Notes: generated by a model not told the origin, from the letters alone. Shown: positions 1 to 8,830, counted from the first letter of the stretch. The stretch is DNA of 55,499 nt from an uncultured Sphingomonadales bacterium (GCA_937870585.1 CALMZE010000092.1:1-55499); one strand, 5' to 3'. Numbers and translations are program-made.

Positions 1-459
1 ATAATAGCGCGTTTCTTCGGTCGAGATCGCAAAGCGCGTCTTGTCGATAATCTGGCGCAGCGTAGCGGCAGGCAGATCAAAACGCGTCGGCAGATCGCCT
101 TCGGCAATAACCGGAAAATCATCACGCGGCAGCGTTTGCAGGTTGAAGCGCGAGCGCGCAGCGACGACCTGCATCTTGCCATCCGACGCCGTCAGCGACA
201 CTTGCGAGCCTTCGGGCAGCTTGCGGGCAATGTCGAACAGGGTGTGCGCGGAGACGGTAGTCGCCCCAGCCTGCTCCACCTGCGCTTCAACCGTTTCATT
301 GATCTGCAAATCAAGGTCCGTCGCCATCAGCCGCAAGCCATCGCCAGAGGCTTCGATCAGCACGTTGGAGAGGATCGGAATCGTGTTCCGCCGCTCCACC
401 ACCGATTGAACATGGCCCAGGCTCCGCAACAAAGCAGCCCGTTCGATTACAGCCTTCAT
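1..459 (-). CDS. dnaN: DNA polymerase III beta subunit (sliding clamp), N-terminal part
   Basis: This is the 5' part of the gene for the ring-shaped processivity clamp that holds the replicative polymerase on DNA; the rest lies beyond the left edge. The visible 153 residues begin MKAVIERAALLRSLGHVQ and continue with VVERRNTIPILSNVL, the hallmark of clamp domain 1. Further conserved pieces follow: LRLMATDLDLQINETV, FDIARKLPEGS and DFPVI. The ATG is the complement of 457-459 and matches the usual clamp N-terminus. It is divergent from the histidine phosphatase, with about 130 bp between them. The region shown has no frameshift or unusual feature. Confidence 0.95.
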   Translation of the reverse strand, partial: MKAVIERAALLRSLGHVQSVVERRNTIPILSNVLIEASGDGLRLMATDLDLQINETVEAQVEQAGATTVSAHTLFDIARKLPEGSQVSLTASDGKMQVVAARSRFNLQTLPRDDFPVIAEGDLPTRFDLPAATLRQIIDKTRFAISTEETRYY

Positions 460-593
460 GTCCAACCCCCGGTCTTGATCATGGTTGAGCGCACGCGCGC
501 GATGTTTGGGGGACGGTCATGGAGAAGAATCCAATTTCCCGCAAGGCTGCTGAACGCTGGACAAACCAGAAAATTGGGGAGAAAAGCCCCGCC

Positions 594-1223
594 ATGAGCA
601 TTCAAGGACGTATTTTCATCGCCCGTCACGGCGAAACCGTGTTCAACGTGGCCCGGCGGATGCAGGGCAACGCTGTAGACACCCCCCTTACCCGCCTGGG
701 ATTCGCGCAAGCGGACACGATGGGATCAGCACTCGCCAACTTTCTTGGCACGCATCAGGCGCTGCATCTTTTCTCCTCGCCCGCTGGCCGCGCGCTTCAG
801 ACGATGGCAATTGTAGCCGAACATATCGGCGCAAACTGGCACGACACGGTGCATGACAAGCGGCTTGAGGAGATCAATGTCGGATCGTGGGAAAAGCGCT
901 ATTACGCGGATGTGATGGCGGAACAGGGCGACATATTGGATATGGGCTCCGGCCTGTTCAGCGTGCGTCCGCCCGGCGGCGAATGGTATGATGAGATTGC
1001 CGCGCGGTTGCAGAACTGGATTGATGAGACCGCGCATATTCGCGGCGACCGGCTGGTGATCATGCACGGCATTTCCGCCCGCGTTTTGCGCGGCGTTCTG
1101 CTCGGTCTGGAGACGGACCCGCGCTGGGGCGCTCCGATTGCGCCCAATCTGCCGCAGGGCAGCATGGTGATGATTGGCGGCGGCGAGGAAAAGATCATCC
1201 ACCTCGCTGGGGCTGAGGAGTGA
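594..1223 (+). CDS. histidine phosphatase family protein (phosphoglycerate mutase-like)
   Basis: A 209-aa member of the histidine phosphatase superfamily. The catalytic RHGET motif is at residues 11-15, with His12 the expected phospho-acceptor, and a second conserved His is in the VIMHGISARVLRG stretch near the C-terminus. Such enzymes remove phosphate from sugars, small metabolites or proteins; the substrate here cannot be read from sequence. The ATG at 594 is preferred over an upstream ATG at 519 because a purine-rich GGGGAGAAAAG lies just before it and the RHGE motif then sits at its usual distance from the N-terminus. Its stop overlaps the start of the next gene by 4 bp, so the two are probably translationally coupled. 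Confidence 0.85.
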   Translation: MSIQGRIFIARHGETVFNVARRMQGNAVDTPLTRLGFAQADTMGSALANFLGTHQALHLFSSPAGRALQTMAIVAEHIGANWHDTVHDKRLEEINVGSWEKRYYADVMAEQGDILDMGSGLFSVRPPGGEWYDEIAARLQNWIDETAHIRGDRLVIMHGISARVLRGVLLGLETDPRWGAPIAPNLPQGSMVMIGGGEEKIIHLAGAEE

Positions 1224-1705
1224 GATGGGGATGGGCCGTACTGACTTTGGCCCTCACCTCCCCCGCACAAGCCCGCGATTCACTGGGTGTTTTTGAAGGC
1301 TGGGGCGCGTTTCGCGATGCCAGCCCTGCGCGCTGCTATGCCATTGCCGAACCCGATGAAGGCGAAAGCGGCGGCACGCACCGGCCCTTTGCCGCCATCA
1401 GTTGGTGGCCCAAGGACGGCGTGAAGGGGCAGATCCATTTCCGCCTCCGCTATGATCGCGGCGATGGGCGCGATGTCATGCTCTATGTCGGCAGCAAGCG
1501 CTGGCGCCTTTCCCCCGGCAAGGGCGACGCTTGGGCACCGAGCGCCCAGCATGATGCCTATATCATTGCAAAAATGCGCCAATCCACGTCGATGTCGATC
1601 AGCACGACCGGCCCCAAAGGCGGCAAATTCACCGATGTCTACACGCTGCAAGGGGCAGCCAGCGCGATGGATGCCGCAGCATTGGGCTGCGCAAAAGCCC
1701 GTTAA
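1220..1705 (+). CDS. secreted IalB-like protein (invasion-associated locus B family)
   Basis: A small 161-aa exported protein. The N-terminus MRWGWAVLTLALTSPAQA is a signal peptide ending in an AQA cleavage site. The mature part is beta-rich with two cysteines (SPARCYAI and ALGCAKAR), a WWP patch and a RLRYDRG segment, resembling the IalB/invasion-associated locus B family of periplasmic proteins in alphaproteobacteria, whose molecular function is not settled. The start is a GTG that overlaps the stop of the phosphatase gene; no ATG lies nearby in frame. Family assignment is from pattern memory and is moderate. About 220 bp of non-coding DNA follow before carD. Confidence 0.6.
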   Translation: MRWGWAVLTLALTSPAQARDSLGVFEGWGAFRDASPARCYAIAEPDEGESGGTHRPFAAISWWPKDGVKGQIHFRLRYDRGDGRDVMLYVGSKRWRLSPGKGDAWAPSAQHDAYIIAKMRQSTSMSISTTGPKGGKFTDVYTLQGAASAMDAAALGCAKAR

Positions 1706-1760
1706 CGACCTTGATTTGCGCGCGCATTTGGAGCGCCCCTTCTCAAATCGGTCAAATTAT

Positions 1761-1782
1761 GGTAACAACTGAGTCAGTTACC
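1761..1782. promoter_or_regulatory. inverted repeat with a central GANTC site upstream of carD
   Basis: GGTAAC (1761-1766) and GTTACC (1777-1782) form a 6-bp inverted repeat around a 10-bp spacer that contains GAGTC (1771-1775), a CcrM methylation target. It lies about 150 bp before the carD start. It could be an operator or a methylation-sensitive site; neither is shown. Confidence 0.25.
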
Positions 1783-1928
1783 GTTCCTTGAGCGGCAAGT
1801 GACCAAGACAGGAGCCGTCCTTCACGCATGGGAAAACGCCCGCACCTGCGATGTATCGCGCAGGAGGGGATGCTTTTCGCTGCTGGCCGACTCGCCCTGC
1901 GCGGTCAAGAACAGAAAGGTCTGCATTG

Positions 1929-2465
1929 ATGGCTTCCACAGCGCCCAGTTTTGATGTTGGTGATTATGTTGTGTATCCCAAACACGGCGTTGGCCGGGTG
2001 ATCGAACTGCAAAAGCAGGAAATCGCCGGTATGCATCTGGAGCTTTATGTGCTCCGCTTCGAAAAGGAAAAAATGACCCTCCGCGTGCCGACCAACAAGG
2101 TTGAATCGGTGGGGATGCGCAAGCTTTCTTCAGACAAGAAGATGCTGGAAGCGATGATCACCCTGAAGGGCAAGCCCAAGGTGAAGCGCACCATGTGGTC
2201 GCGCCGCGCGCAGGAATATGAAGCCAAGATCAACTCGGGCGATCTCGTTTCCATCGCAGAAGTGGTGCGAGACCTGTTCCGCGCCGAAGACCAGCCCGAA
2301 CAAAGCTATTCCGAACGCCAGATTTTCGAAGCGGCGATCAGCCGTCTGGCGCGCGAACTGGCGGCTGTTGAGCAGATTGACGAGCCCGCAGCCATTGAAA
2401 AGCTGCTAGACGTGCTGCGCAAGGCGGCAGCGGCACTCGCCAAGACGAACGCGGTCGCCGAGTAA
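1929..2465 (+). CDS. carD: CarD/CdnL family RNA polymerase-binding regulator
   Basis: A 178-aa CarD/CdnL protein. The N-terminal Tudor-like RNA-polymerase interaction domain is clear (FDVGDYVVYPKHGVGRVI, then ELYVLRFEKEKMTLRVP), followed by the helical DNA-contacting domain (KRTMWSRRAQEYEAKINSGDL, EVVRDLFR). Members stabilise the open complex at rRNA and housekeeping promoters, and are usually essential or growth-critical. The ATG at 1929 gives the standard MASTAPSFDVGDYV beginning; an in-frame extension to 1851 has no conserved content. The C-terminus is alanine-rich. It is followed after 4 bp by the GIN-domain gene, so the two may share a transcript. Confidence 0.93.
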   Translation: MASTAPSFDVGDYVVYPKHGVGRVIELQKQEIAGMHLELYVLRFEKEKMTLRVPTNKVESVGMRKLSSDKKMLEAMITLKGKPKVKRTMWSRRAQEYEAKINSGDLVSIAEVVRDLFRAEDQPEQSYSERQIFEAAISRLARELAAVEQIDEPAAIEKLLDVLRKAAAALAKTNAVAE

Positions 2466-2469
2466 GGCC

Positions 2470-3174
2470 ATGCTTCGCCCTGCCCTGCTGGCTGGAGCCG
2501 CCCTGCTGGCGGCACCCCCCGCATGGGCGGGCGAACGCGGATATACGGTGACCGAATTTGACCGTGTGGACGTGATCGGCCCGGTCTCGGTCATTGTTAC
2601 CACCGGCAAAGGGCCATCCGCGCGCGCCACAGGAGCCACAGGCGCGCTCGACCGGGTGAGTGTGGAGGTGCGCAGCCGCCGCCTTGTCGTGCGGCCGCTC
2701 AAGAATGTCTGGGGCGGCAATGCAGCAGACGCGAACAGTCCCGTTACGATCCGCGTCACCACCTTTGCCGTGAAGGATGTGTTCGTTTCGGGCGTGGCCT
2801 CGGTCTCGGTTGATCGCATGAAGGCGCAGTCCCTGACCATCTGGGCGAGCGGCGCGGCCACAGCGACTGTTTCAGCGGTGGAAACCGACCGGCTGGGCCT
2901 CAATCAGGATGGCAGCGGGCTCATCAAGGTTTCGGGCAAGGCGCTGATGGCCAATATCAGCAACAAGGGCACCGGCCAGATCGACGCGCGGACCCTGTCC
3001 ACCAACGATCTGACACTCACCTCGACCAGTTCGGGGCCGACCGCCGCGATGGCATTGCGCACGGCAAAGGTCGCTTCATTCGGGCAGGGGCCGGTTGCGA
3101 TTGCGGGCGCTGCCAGCTGCACCGTCAATGCACCGGGCGGCGGGGCCGTGAGCTGCGGACGCGCGCGCCCGTGA
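2470..3174 (+). CDS. exported GIN-domain (DUF2807) protein
   Basis: A 234-aa protein with an N-terminal signal peptide (MLRPALLAGAALLAAPPAWA) and a repetitive beta-strand body typical of the putative auto-transporter adhesin head GIN domain (DUF2807): FDRVDVIGPVSVIVTTGKG, then strand repeats such as VFVSGVASVSVDRM and LNQDGSGLIKVSGKA that predict a beta-helix. The family is envelope-associated and of unknown role. It ends with a Cys pair region (AASCTVNAPGGGAVSCG) that may form a disulfide. Its stop overlaps the GTG start of pgeF by 4 bp, which suggests translational coupling. Confidence 0.75.
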   Translation: MLRPALLAGAALLAAPPAWAGERGYTVTEFDRVDVIGPVSVIVTTGKGPSARATGATGALDRVSVEVRSRRLVVRPLKNVWGGNAADANSPVTIRVTTFAVKDVFVSGVASVSVDRMKAQSLTIWASGAATATVSAVETDRLGLNQDGSGLIKVSGKALMANISNKGTGQIDARTLSTNDLTLTSTSSGPTAAMALRTAKVASFGQGPVAIAGAASCTVNAPGGGAVSCGRARP

Positions 3175-3935
3175 CATCCTCTCCTGACATCAGTCGCGCC
3201 GCCGCGCTGGCGGGCGTTGCGCACGGCTTTTTCGGGCGTGCGGGCGGATTTTCGACCGGGGCGCAGGCAGGGCTCAACGCTGGGCTGGGTTCGGGTGACG
3301 AACCCGAAGCGGTCGCCCGCAATCGCCGCCTCGCAACCGATGCCATCATCCCCGGCGCTGAACTGGTGAGCGTGTATCAGGTCCACTCCGCCATCGCCAT
3401 CGAAGCGCAGGCGGGCATCGCCGATGCGGATCGTCCGCACGCCGACGCGCTGGTAACGAACCGGCCCGGCCTCGTGCTCGGCATCGTGACCGCCGATTGC
3501 GCGCCGTTACTGTTTGCAGACCAGGAAGCCGGCGTGATCGGCGCGGCGCACGCTGGATGGAAGGGCGCGCTGGGCGGCGTGACGGACGCGACCATCGCAC
3601 TGATGGAAAGGCTTGGCGCAGAGCGCAGCCGCATCCACGCCGCCATCGGCCCGTGCATCGCGCGCGTCTCCTACGAAGTGGATGATGGCTTTGCCCGCCG
3701 CTTTGAAGAGCATGACCCGGCCAATGCCCGTTTCTTCTCGCCGGGCCGCGAAGGCCATCGCCAGTTCGATCTGGAAGCCTATGTCGGCGCACGGCTGACC
3801 GACGCAGGCATCGCCAGCGTCGAACCCATGGCCATCGACACCTATTCGCAGGCCGAACGCTATTACAGCTTCCGCCGCTCCACTCATCTGGGTGAGGCGA
3901 CCTATGGGCGGCAGATTTCGCTGATCGGGCTCTAG
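3171..3935 (+). CDS. pgeF: peptidoglycan editing factor / polyphenol oxidase family (YfiH)
   Basis: A 254-aa YfiH/PgeF-type protein (Cu-oxidase_4 fold). Conserved motifs in order are FFGRAGGFSTG, QVHSA, TADCAPLL, GAAHAGWKG, AAIGPCI and YYSFRRS; the His and Cys residues of the VHS, ADC and AHAGW motifs form the metal site. In E. coli PgeF removes mis-incorporated amino acids from peptidoglycan precursors; older annotations call the family laccase-like. The start is GTG, overlapping the upstream stop by 4 bp. Length is typical for the family. Confidence 0.9.
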   Translation: MTSSPDISRAAALAGVAHGFFGRAGGFSTGAQAGLNAGLGSGDEPEAVARNRRLATDAIIPGAELVSVYQVHSAIAIEAQAGIADADRPHADALVTNRPGLVLGIVTADCAPLLFADQEAGVIGAAHAGWKGALGGVTDATIALMERLGAERSRIHAAIGPCIARVSYEVDDGFARRFEEHDPANARFFSPGREGHRQFDLEAYVGARLTDAGIASVEPMAIDTYSQAERYYSFRRSTHLGEATYGRQISLIGL

Positions 3936-4012
3936 GGCTGATCCACAGAACGTCGCCCCTGCCTTGTCGAGCGCGAGGACATGAGGGTGGAAAGAGCGAC
4001 CTGACAAACCTT

Positions 4013-4098
4013 GTGCTCCGGCGAAGGCCGGAGCCTTGCGACATTGCAAAACCATGTGCGGCAGACCCCCGCATGGCTCCGGCTCAAGGCCGGAGCAC
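4013..4098. repeat. interspersed inverted repeat (GTGCTCCGGC family)
   Basis: The outer arms GTGCTCCGGC (4013-4022) and GCCGGAGCAC (4089-4098) are perfect inverted repeats, and each arm also contains its own small palindrome (CTCCGG...CCGGAG). It fills the 275-bp gap between pgeF and the thiolase gene. It looks like a short REP/MITE-type palindromic unit of the kind dispersed in sphingomonad genomes. Confidence 0.7.
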
Positions 4099-4174
4099 GA
4101 GGCAACTCCGCCAAGGCTCATCCAACTCCCACACCACTTTCCCTCTTGTGACTCGCAGCGCACCGGCATAGGGA

Positions 4175-4192
4175 CTTTACGTTATCGTAAAG
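4175..4192. promoter_or_regulatory. perfect 7-bp-arm dyad before the thiolase gene (putative operator)
   Basis: CTTTACG (4175-4181), TTAT, CGTAAAG (4186-4192) is a perfect dyad ending 18 bp before the thiolase start codon. The TTTACG...CGTAAA form is like operators of MerR-type regulators of acyl-CoA and branched-chain amino acid breakdown (LiuR-like), recalled from memory. It could act as a repressor site for the thiolase gene. Confidence 0.4.
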
Positions 4193-4210
4193 CAAGAAGG
4201 ATTCCTGACC

Positions 4211-5458
4211 ATGGCAGACGCCTATATCATCGACGCTGTGCGCACACCGCGCGGCATCGGCAAGCCCGGCAAGGGCGCGCTTTCGCACCTGCATCCGCAG
4301 CACCTCGCCGCCACCGTGCTGAAGGCGATCAAGGAACGCAACAATCTGGACACAGAGACGGTGGACGATATCGTCTGGTCCACCTCCACCCAGAAGGGCA
4401 AGCAGGGCGGCGATCTCGGCCGTATGGCGGCGCTCGCTGCGGGCTATGACGTGAAAGCGTCGGGCACCACGCTCGACCGTTTCTGCGGCGGCGGCATCTC
4501 TTCAGTCAACTTTGCCACGGCCTCGATCATGTCGGGCATGGAAGATTGCGTGATCGCAGGCGGCACCGAAATGATGAGCTACACCGCCACCGTGGGTGCG
4601 GAAGAAGCCAATGCCGGCATCAAGCCGCTGGGCATGGGCTCGGGCAACAAGGCGCTCGACGCGATCCACCCCCAGTCGCATCAGGGCGTGTGCGGTGACG
4701 CGATTGCCGCAATCGAAGGCATTGATCGCGCCGCGCTCGACGCGCTCGCACTTGAAAGCCAGCGCCGCGCAGACATTGCCATCAAGGAAGGCCGCTTCAA
4801 CAAGTCGGTCGTGCCGGTTCTCAACGAAGATGGCTCGGTCGCGCTCGATCATGAAGAATTCCCGCGTCCGGAAACGACCGCTGAAGGGCTCGCCAGCCTG
4901 AAGGCCTCGTTCGACGGCATTGCCGATTTCGATCTGGGCGGCTCCACCTTCCGCCAGCAGATCCTGCGCAAATATCCGGGTCTGGAATTCAAGGGCGTCC
5001 ACCATGCGGGCAACAGCTCGGGCGTGGTCGATGGCGCAGCGGCAATCCTGCTCGCCTCCAAGAATTATGTCGAAAAGAACGGCCTGAAGCCGCGCGGTCG
5101 CATCGTGGCCTATGCCAACCAGGGCGATTGCCCCACGCTGATGCTCAACGCGCCGGTTCCTGCCGCCAAGAAGGTGCTGGAAAAGGCCGGGCTGAAGAAG
5201 GAAGACATCGACGTTTGGGAAATCAACGAAGCCTTCGCGGTTGTCGCTGAAAAGTTCATGCGCGATCTCGATCTGGATCGCTCCAAGGTGAACCCGAACG
5301 GCGGCGCCTGCGCGCTGGGCCACCCGATCGGCGCGACCGGCTCGATGCTGATCGGCACCGCGCTTGACGAACTGGAACGCACTGGTGGCCGCTATGGCCT
5401 GATCACCATGTGCGCCGCTGGCGGCATGGCTCCGGCGATCATCATCGAACGCCTCTAA
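4211..5458 (+). CDS. acetyl-CoA acyltransferase (thiolase)
   Basis: A 415-aa thiolase that catalyses reversible CoA-dependent cleavage of 3-ketoacyl-CoA, in fatty acid breakdown or acetoacetyl-CoA metabolism. The nucleophile Cys92 is in LDRFCGGG; the second half carries INEAFAVV, the catalytic His motif GHPIGATG and the acid/base Cys motif CAAGGMAP. The loop after Cys92 reads GGG rather than the more common SSG, so it is not a textbook FadA/PhaA. The ATG is preceded by an AGAAGGA ribosome binding site and, 18 bp upstream, by a dyad that may be an operator. It stands alone between non-coding regions and is followed by a good terminator. The exact substrate is uncertain. Confidence 0.9.
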   Translation: MADAYIIDAVRTPRGIGKPGKGALSHLHPQHLAATVLKAIKERNNLDTETVDDIVWSTSTQKGKQGGDLGRMAALAAGYDVKASGTTLDRFCGGGISSVNFATASIMSGMEDCVIAGGTEMMSYTATVGAEEANAGIKPLGMGSGNKALDAIHPQSHQGVCGDAIAAIEGIDRAALDALALESQRRADIAIKEGRFNKSVVPVLNEDGSVALDHEEFPRPETTAEGLASLKASFDGIADFDLGGSTFRQQILRKYPGLEFKGVHHAGNSSGVVDGAAAILLASKNYVEKNGLKPRGRIVAYANQGDCPTLMLNAPVPAAKKVLEKAGLKKEDIDVWEINEAFAVVAEKFMRDLDLDRSKVNPNGGACALGHPIGATGSMLIGTALDELERTGGRYGLITMCAAGGMAPAIIIERL

Positions 5459-5482
5459 GCGCTTCGCTGACGACTTAAAAAG

Positions 5483-5514
5483 GGGCATTCCGGGAAACCG
5501 GAGTGCCCTTTTTT
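5483..5514 (+). terminator. rho-independent terminator after the thiolase gene
   Basis: GGGCATTCCGG (5483-5493), loop GAAA, CCGGAGTGCCC (5498-5508), then six T. The 11-bp stem has one G-T pair and a GNRA-like tetraloop. Confidence 0.9.
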
Positions 5515-5578
5515 CATGCGCGCGGTTGCGTTCGCCAACGCCTGCTTCACTATGCGGCAAAATCAAGAGGAGCCCCGC

Positions 5579-6493
5579 ATGACCGATCTGCTGCTGCATC
5601 ATTATGACAATTCCCCTTTTTCCGAAAAGGTGCGCGTTTGCCTGGGGATCAAGGGTTTGAGCTGGGGTGCTGTCGATCAACCCGTGATCATGCCCAAGCC
5701 CGATCTGCTGCCGCTGACCGGCGGCTATCGCAAAATTCCGGTGATGCAGATCGGTGCGGACATTTATTGCGACAGCGTGCTGATCGTGCGCGAGCTGGAG
5801 CGCCGCTTTCCCGAACCCACATTGTTCCCGGATGGCAATCGCGGCCTTGCGGCGGCCCTCGCGCTCTGGACTGACCGTTCCATGTTTCAGGCAGCGGTTG
5901 CGGTGATCTTCGGCAATCTGGGCGAGCATGTTGCGCCCGAATTCATCAAGGACCGCGAAGCGCTGAGCGGCGCGCCCTTCGATCTCGCCAAAATGAAAAT
6001 GGCCATCCCGCACATGACAGACCAGTTGCGTGCGCATGGTGCGCTGATCGACGAGCAGCTGGCCGATGGCCGCACCTTCCTGACCGGGGAGACGCCCGGG
6101 CTCGCTGATGCCAACGTCTGGTACAATCTCTGGTTCATCGAAAACGCCTTCCCGCCCGCCGCGCCAATTCTGACCGATTATCCCCGCATCGCCGCCTGGT
6201 CAGAGCGCGTGCGCGGCATCGGCCATGGGACGCGTTCGGAGGTGACGCCTGCCGCCGCGCTGGAGCAGGCCAAGACTGCGACCCCAGCCCGCGGCAGCGT
6301 CTCCCCCGAACATGCCGATCTGGCCGGGAAGCCCGTCACGGTGTTTGCCGATGATTATGGCCGCGATCCGGTCAGCGGCACACTCTGGAGTTCCTCCGCC
6401 TTCCACTATGGCGTCGCGCGCACGGACCCGGCGCTGGGCGACATTGTGGTGCATGTACCGCGCATCGGCTTTGGGTTGCAGGCGGGAGCCTAA
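5579..6493 (+). CDS. glutathione S-transferase family protein
   Basis: A 304-aa protein with an N-terminal thioredoxin-like GST domain: LLHHYDNSPFSEKVRVCLG is the glutathione-site helix region with Ser13 likely at the active site, and YRKIPVMQIG carries the cis-proline. An all-helical GST C-domain follows (FLTGETPGLADANVWYNLWF). About 90 extra C-terminal residues (from roughly 215) are beta-like and not part of a standard GST, so the protein is longer than the usual 200-230 aa. Substrate is unknown. The ATG at 5579 follows an AAGAGGAG ribosome binding site; the upstream in-frame start at 5516 lies inside the terminator tail and is rejected. Confidence 0.85.
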   Translation: MTDLLLHHYDNSPFSEKVRVCLGIKGLSWGAVDQPVIMPKPDLLPLTGGYRKIPVMQIGADIYCDSVLIVRELERRFPEPTLFPDGNRGLAAALALWTDRSMFQAAVAVIFGNLGEHVAPEFIKDREALSGAPFDLAKMKMAIPHMTDQLRAHGALIDEQLADGRTFLTGETPGLADANVWYNLWFIENAFPPAAPILTDYPRIAAWSERVRGIGHGTRSEVTPAAALEQAKTATPARGSVSPEHADLAGKPVTVFADDYGRDPVSGTLWSSSAFHYGVARTDPALGDIVVHVPRIGFGLQAGA

Positions 6494-6556
6494 GTTCTCG
6501 CCCTGTGAGCCATGTCACTGGCCAGCCCGGGTCAGTGTGATAGACAGGCTTCAAGA

Positions 6557-6571
6557 CCGGGACCGTCCCGG
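6557..6571. promoter_or_regulatory. perfect dyad upstream of the peptide gene (candidate operator)
   Basis: CCGGGAC C GTCCCGG is a perfect interrupted palindrome whose last base is 21 bp before the peptide ATG. A second, weaker dyad (CACTG 6516-6520 and CAGTG 6533-6537) lies just upstream. Together they suggest a regulated promoter or a leader-RNA hairpin for the peptide/ATP-grasp unit. Confidence 0.4.
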
Positions 6572-6592
6572 ATGCAAGACAGGATGAACGCC

Positions 6593-6790
6593 ATGAGCAA
6601 AACACCCGAACAGCCCGCAATCGAACTCAATGCAGACGAACTTGATCTCGCCGTGGGTGGCACGGTGAGCGTTGGCTCGGCCAGCGCGGCCCGGTCTGAA
6701 GTGATGCAGAAGGGTGGCTCTCCGGGCGTGCGCGAGGAAGACAAGAAATCCATTCTCGCCCCCGGCGCGACGGTCAGCCAGCCGTCCTGA
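6593..6790 (+). CDS. small peptide with double-glycine-type leader, candidate RiPP precursor
   Basis: A 65-aa peptide. Residues 1-23 look like a class of RiPP/bacteriocin leaders: a short polar start, then IELNADELDLAVGG, the L-x-x-x-E-L-x-x-x-x-G-G pattern recognised by leader-binding enzymes and double-glycine peptidases. The predicted core, residues 24-65, has no Cys and no aromatic residues, is rich in Ser, Thr, Ala, Gly and Val, and holds a charged stretch (GVREEDKKS) with both acidic and Lys/Ser/Thr side chains, as needed for ester or amide cross-links by ATP-grasp ligases. The start at 6593 is chosen for an AGGA 6 bp upstream; ATGs at 6572 and 6584 are also in frame. It ends 16 bp before the ATP-grasp gene, so the two almost certainly form an operon. 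The function as a precursor is inference. Confidence 0.6.
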   Translation: MSKTPEQPAIELNADELDLAVGGTVSVGSASAARSEVMQKGGSPGVREEDKKSILAPGATVSQPS

Positions 6791-6806
6791 TCCAGCAGTC
6801 GACCGG

Positions 6807-7607
6807 ATGCAGTTTGCGCTCGTCTCCCGGCTTGAGCTTGATCATCTGAACAGCCTGTTTGAGGCGGCCTGTGCGGCGCGCGCCATTCCTTTTGCGATGA
6901 TATGCGCCGGGCAAGCCGCCCTCGCCCCGCTGGCCCCGGCTTCGGCGGGCCGCATGCTCTATTGCGCAGCGGCAGACCGGGCTTCGGTCCTGCTCGAAAA
7001 ACTGCTCTTTACAGATGGAACAGCGGCGCTCCACGATCCGCATTTCATCTGCGATCATCCCGAAATCCTCTTCCGCCAGCGCGGCCTGCCCACACCCCGC
7101 ACCGTTTTTGCGCCTGCGCCGGATGATGCGGGGCTGCTTCGTCAGGTCGAATGGCTTGGGGGGTGGCCGGTTGTCGTCAAACAACCGGGACTGGAGGGCG
7201 GGCGCGGTGTGGCGCTGGCGCACACGCTGACCGCGCTGAAAAGCATCCCACCGGGCGCGCTCATCCAGGCCTTCATACCGCATCAGCGAAGCTGGCGCGT
7301 CACAGTACTGGGCGATCAGGCCCTGGCCAGCACCGCAATGCGCCCGCCCACCGGAGATTTCCGCGCCAACGCGCCCGGTTTCTCGATTGATGCGGCGGCT
7401 GCGGTGCCCGCCGGGCTGGAGGCTTTGGCCATTTCCGCCGTTGCCGCACTGCGGCTGGACTTTGGCGGCGTGGACATCATCGAGCGCGAAGACGGCGCGC
7501 TTGCACTGTGCGAAGTCAATTTTCCCTGCGCTTTTGATTTTCAGCAGCAGGCCAATGGTGTCGATATCGCCGGAGCGATTGTTGAATATCTCGCAAGAAA
7601 GCTCTGA
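6807..7607 (+). CDS. RimK-like ATP-grasp ligase, candidate RiPP-modifying enzyme
   Basis: A 266-aa ATP-grasp protein of the RimK type. Visible motifs: WPVVVKQPGLEGGRGVALA (nucleotide-binding Lys and glycine-rich loop), GALIQAFIP, then DFRAN, LDFGGVDIIE and CEVNFPC (Mg/ATP ligands), and ANGVDIAGAIVEYL, which matches the end of RimK proteins. The family joins a carboxylate to an amine or hydroxyl at the cost of ATP: RimK adds Glu to ribosomal protein S6, and relatives cyclise graspetide precursors. The N-terminal domain is short and divergent. It starts 16 bp after the small peptide with a double-glycine leader, which makes that peptide the likely substrate. No transporter or protease gene follows. 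An upstream in-frame start at 6714 would overlap the peptide gene and has no conserved content. Confidence 0.8.
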   Translation: MQFALVSRLELDHLNSLFEAACAARAIPFAMICAGQAALAPLAPASAGRMLYCAAADRASVLLEKLLFTDGTAALHDPHFICDHPEILFRQRGLPTPRTVFAPAPDDAGLLRQVEWLGGWPVVVKQPGLEGGRGVALAHTLTALKSIPPGALIQAFIPHQRSWRVTVLGDQALASTAMRPPTGDFRANAPGFSIDAAAAVPAGLEALAISAVAALRLDFGGVDIIEREDGALALCEVNFPCAFDFQQQANGVDIAGAIVEYLARKL

Positions 7608-7627
7608 AGTCGGAGCATGTCCAACCA

Positions 7628-8813
<1,186 letters not shown>

Positions 8814-8830
8814 TCACGAAATCCCCTGCT

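Noticed and set aside
4502-6037. A 511-codon minus-strand frame across the thiolase and GST genes
   Set aside because: It spans two real genes and the terminator between them; the composition is that of a shadow frame.
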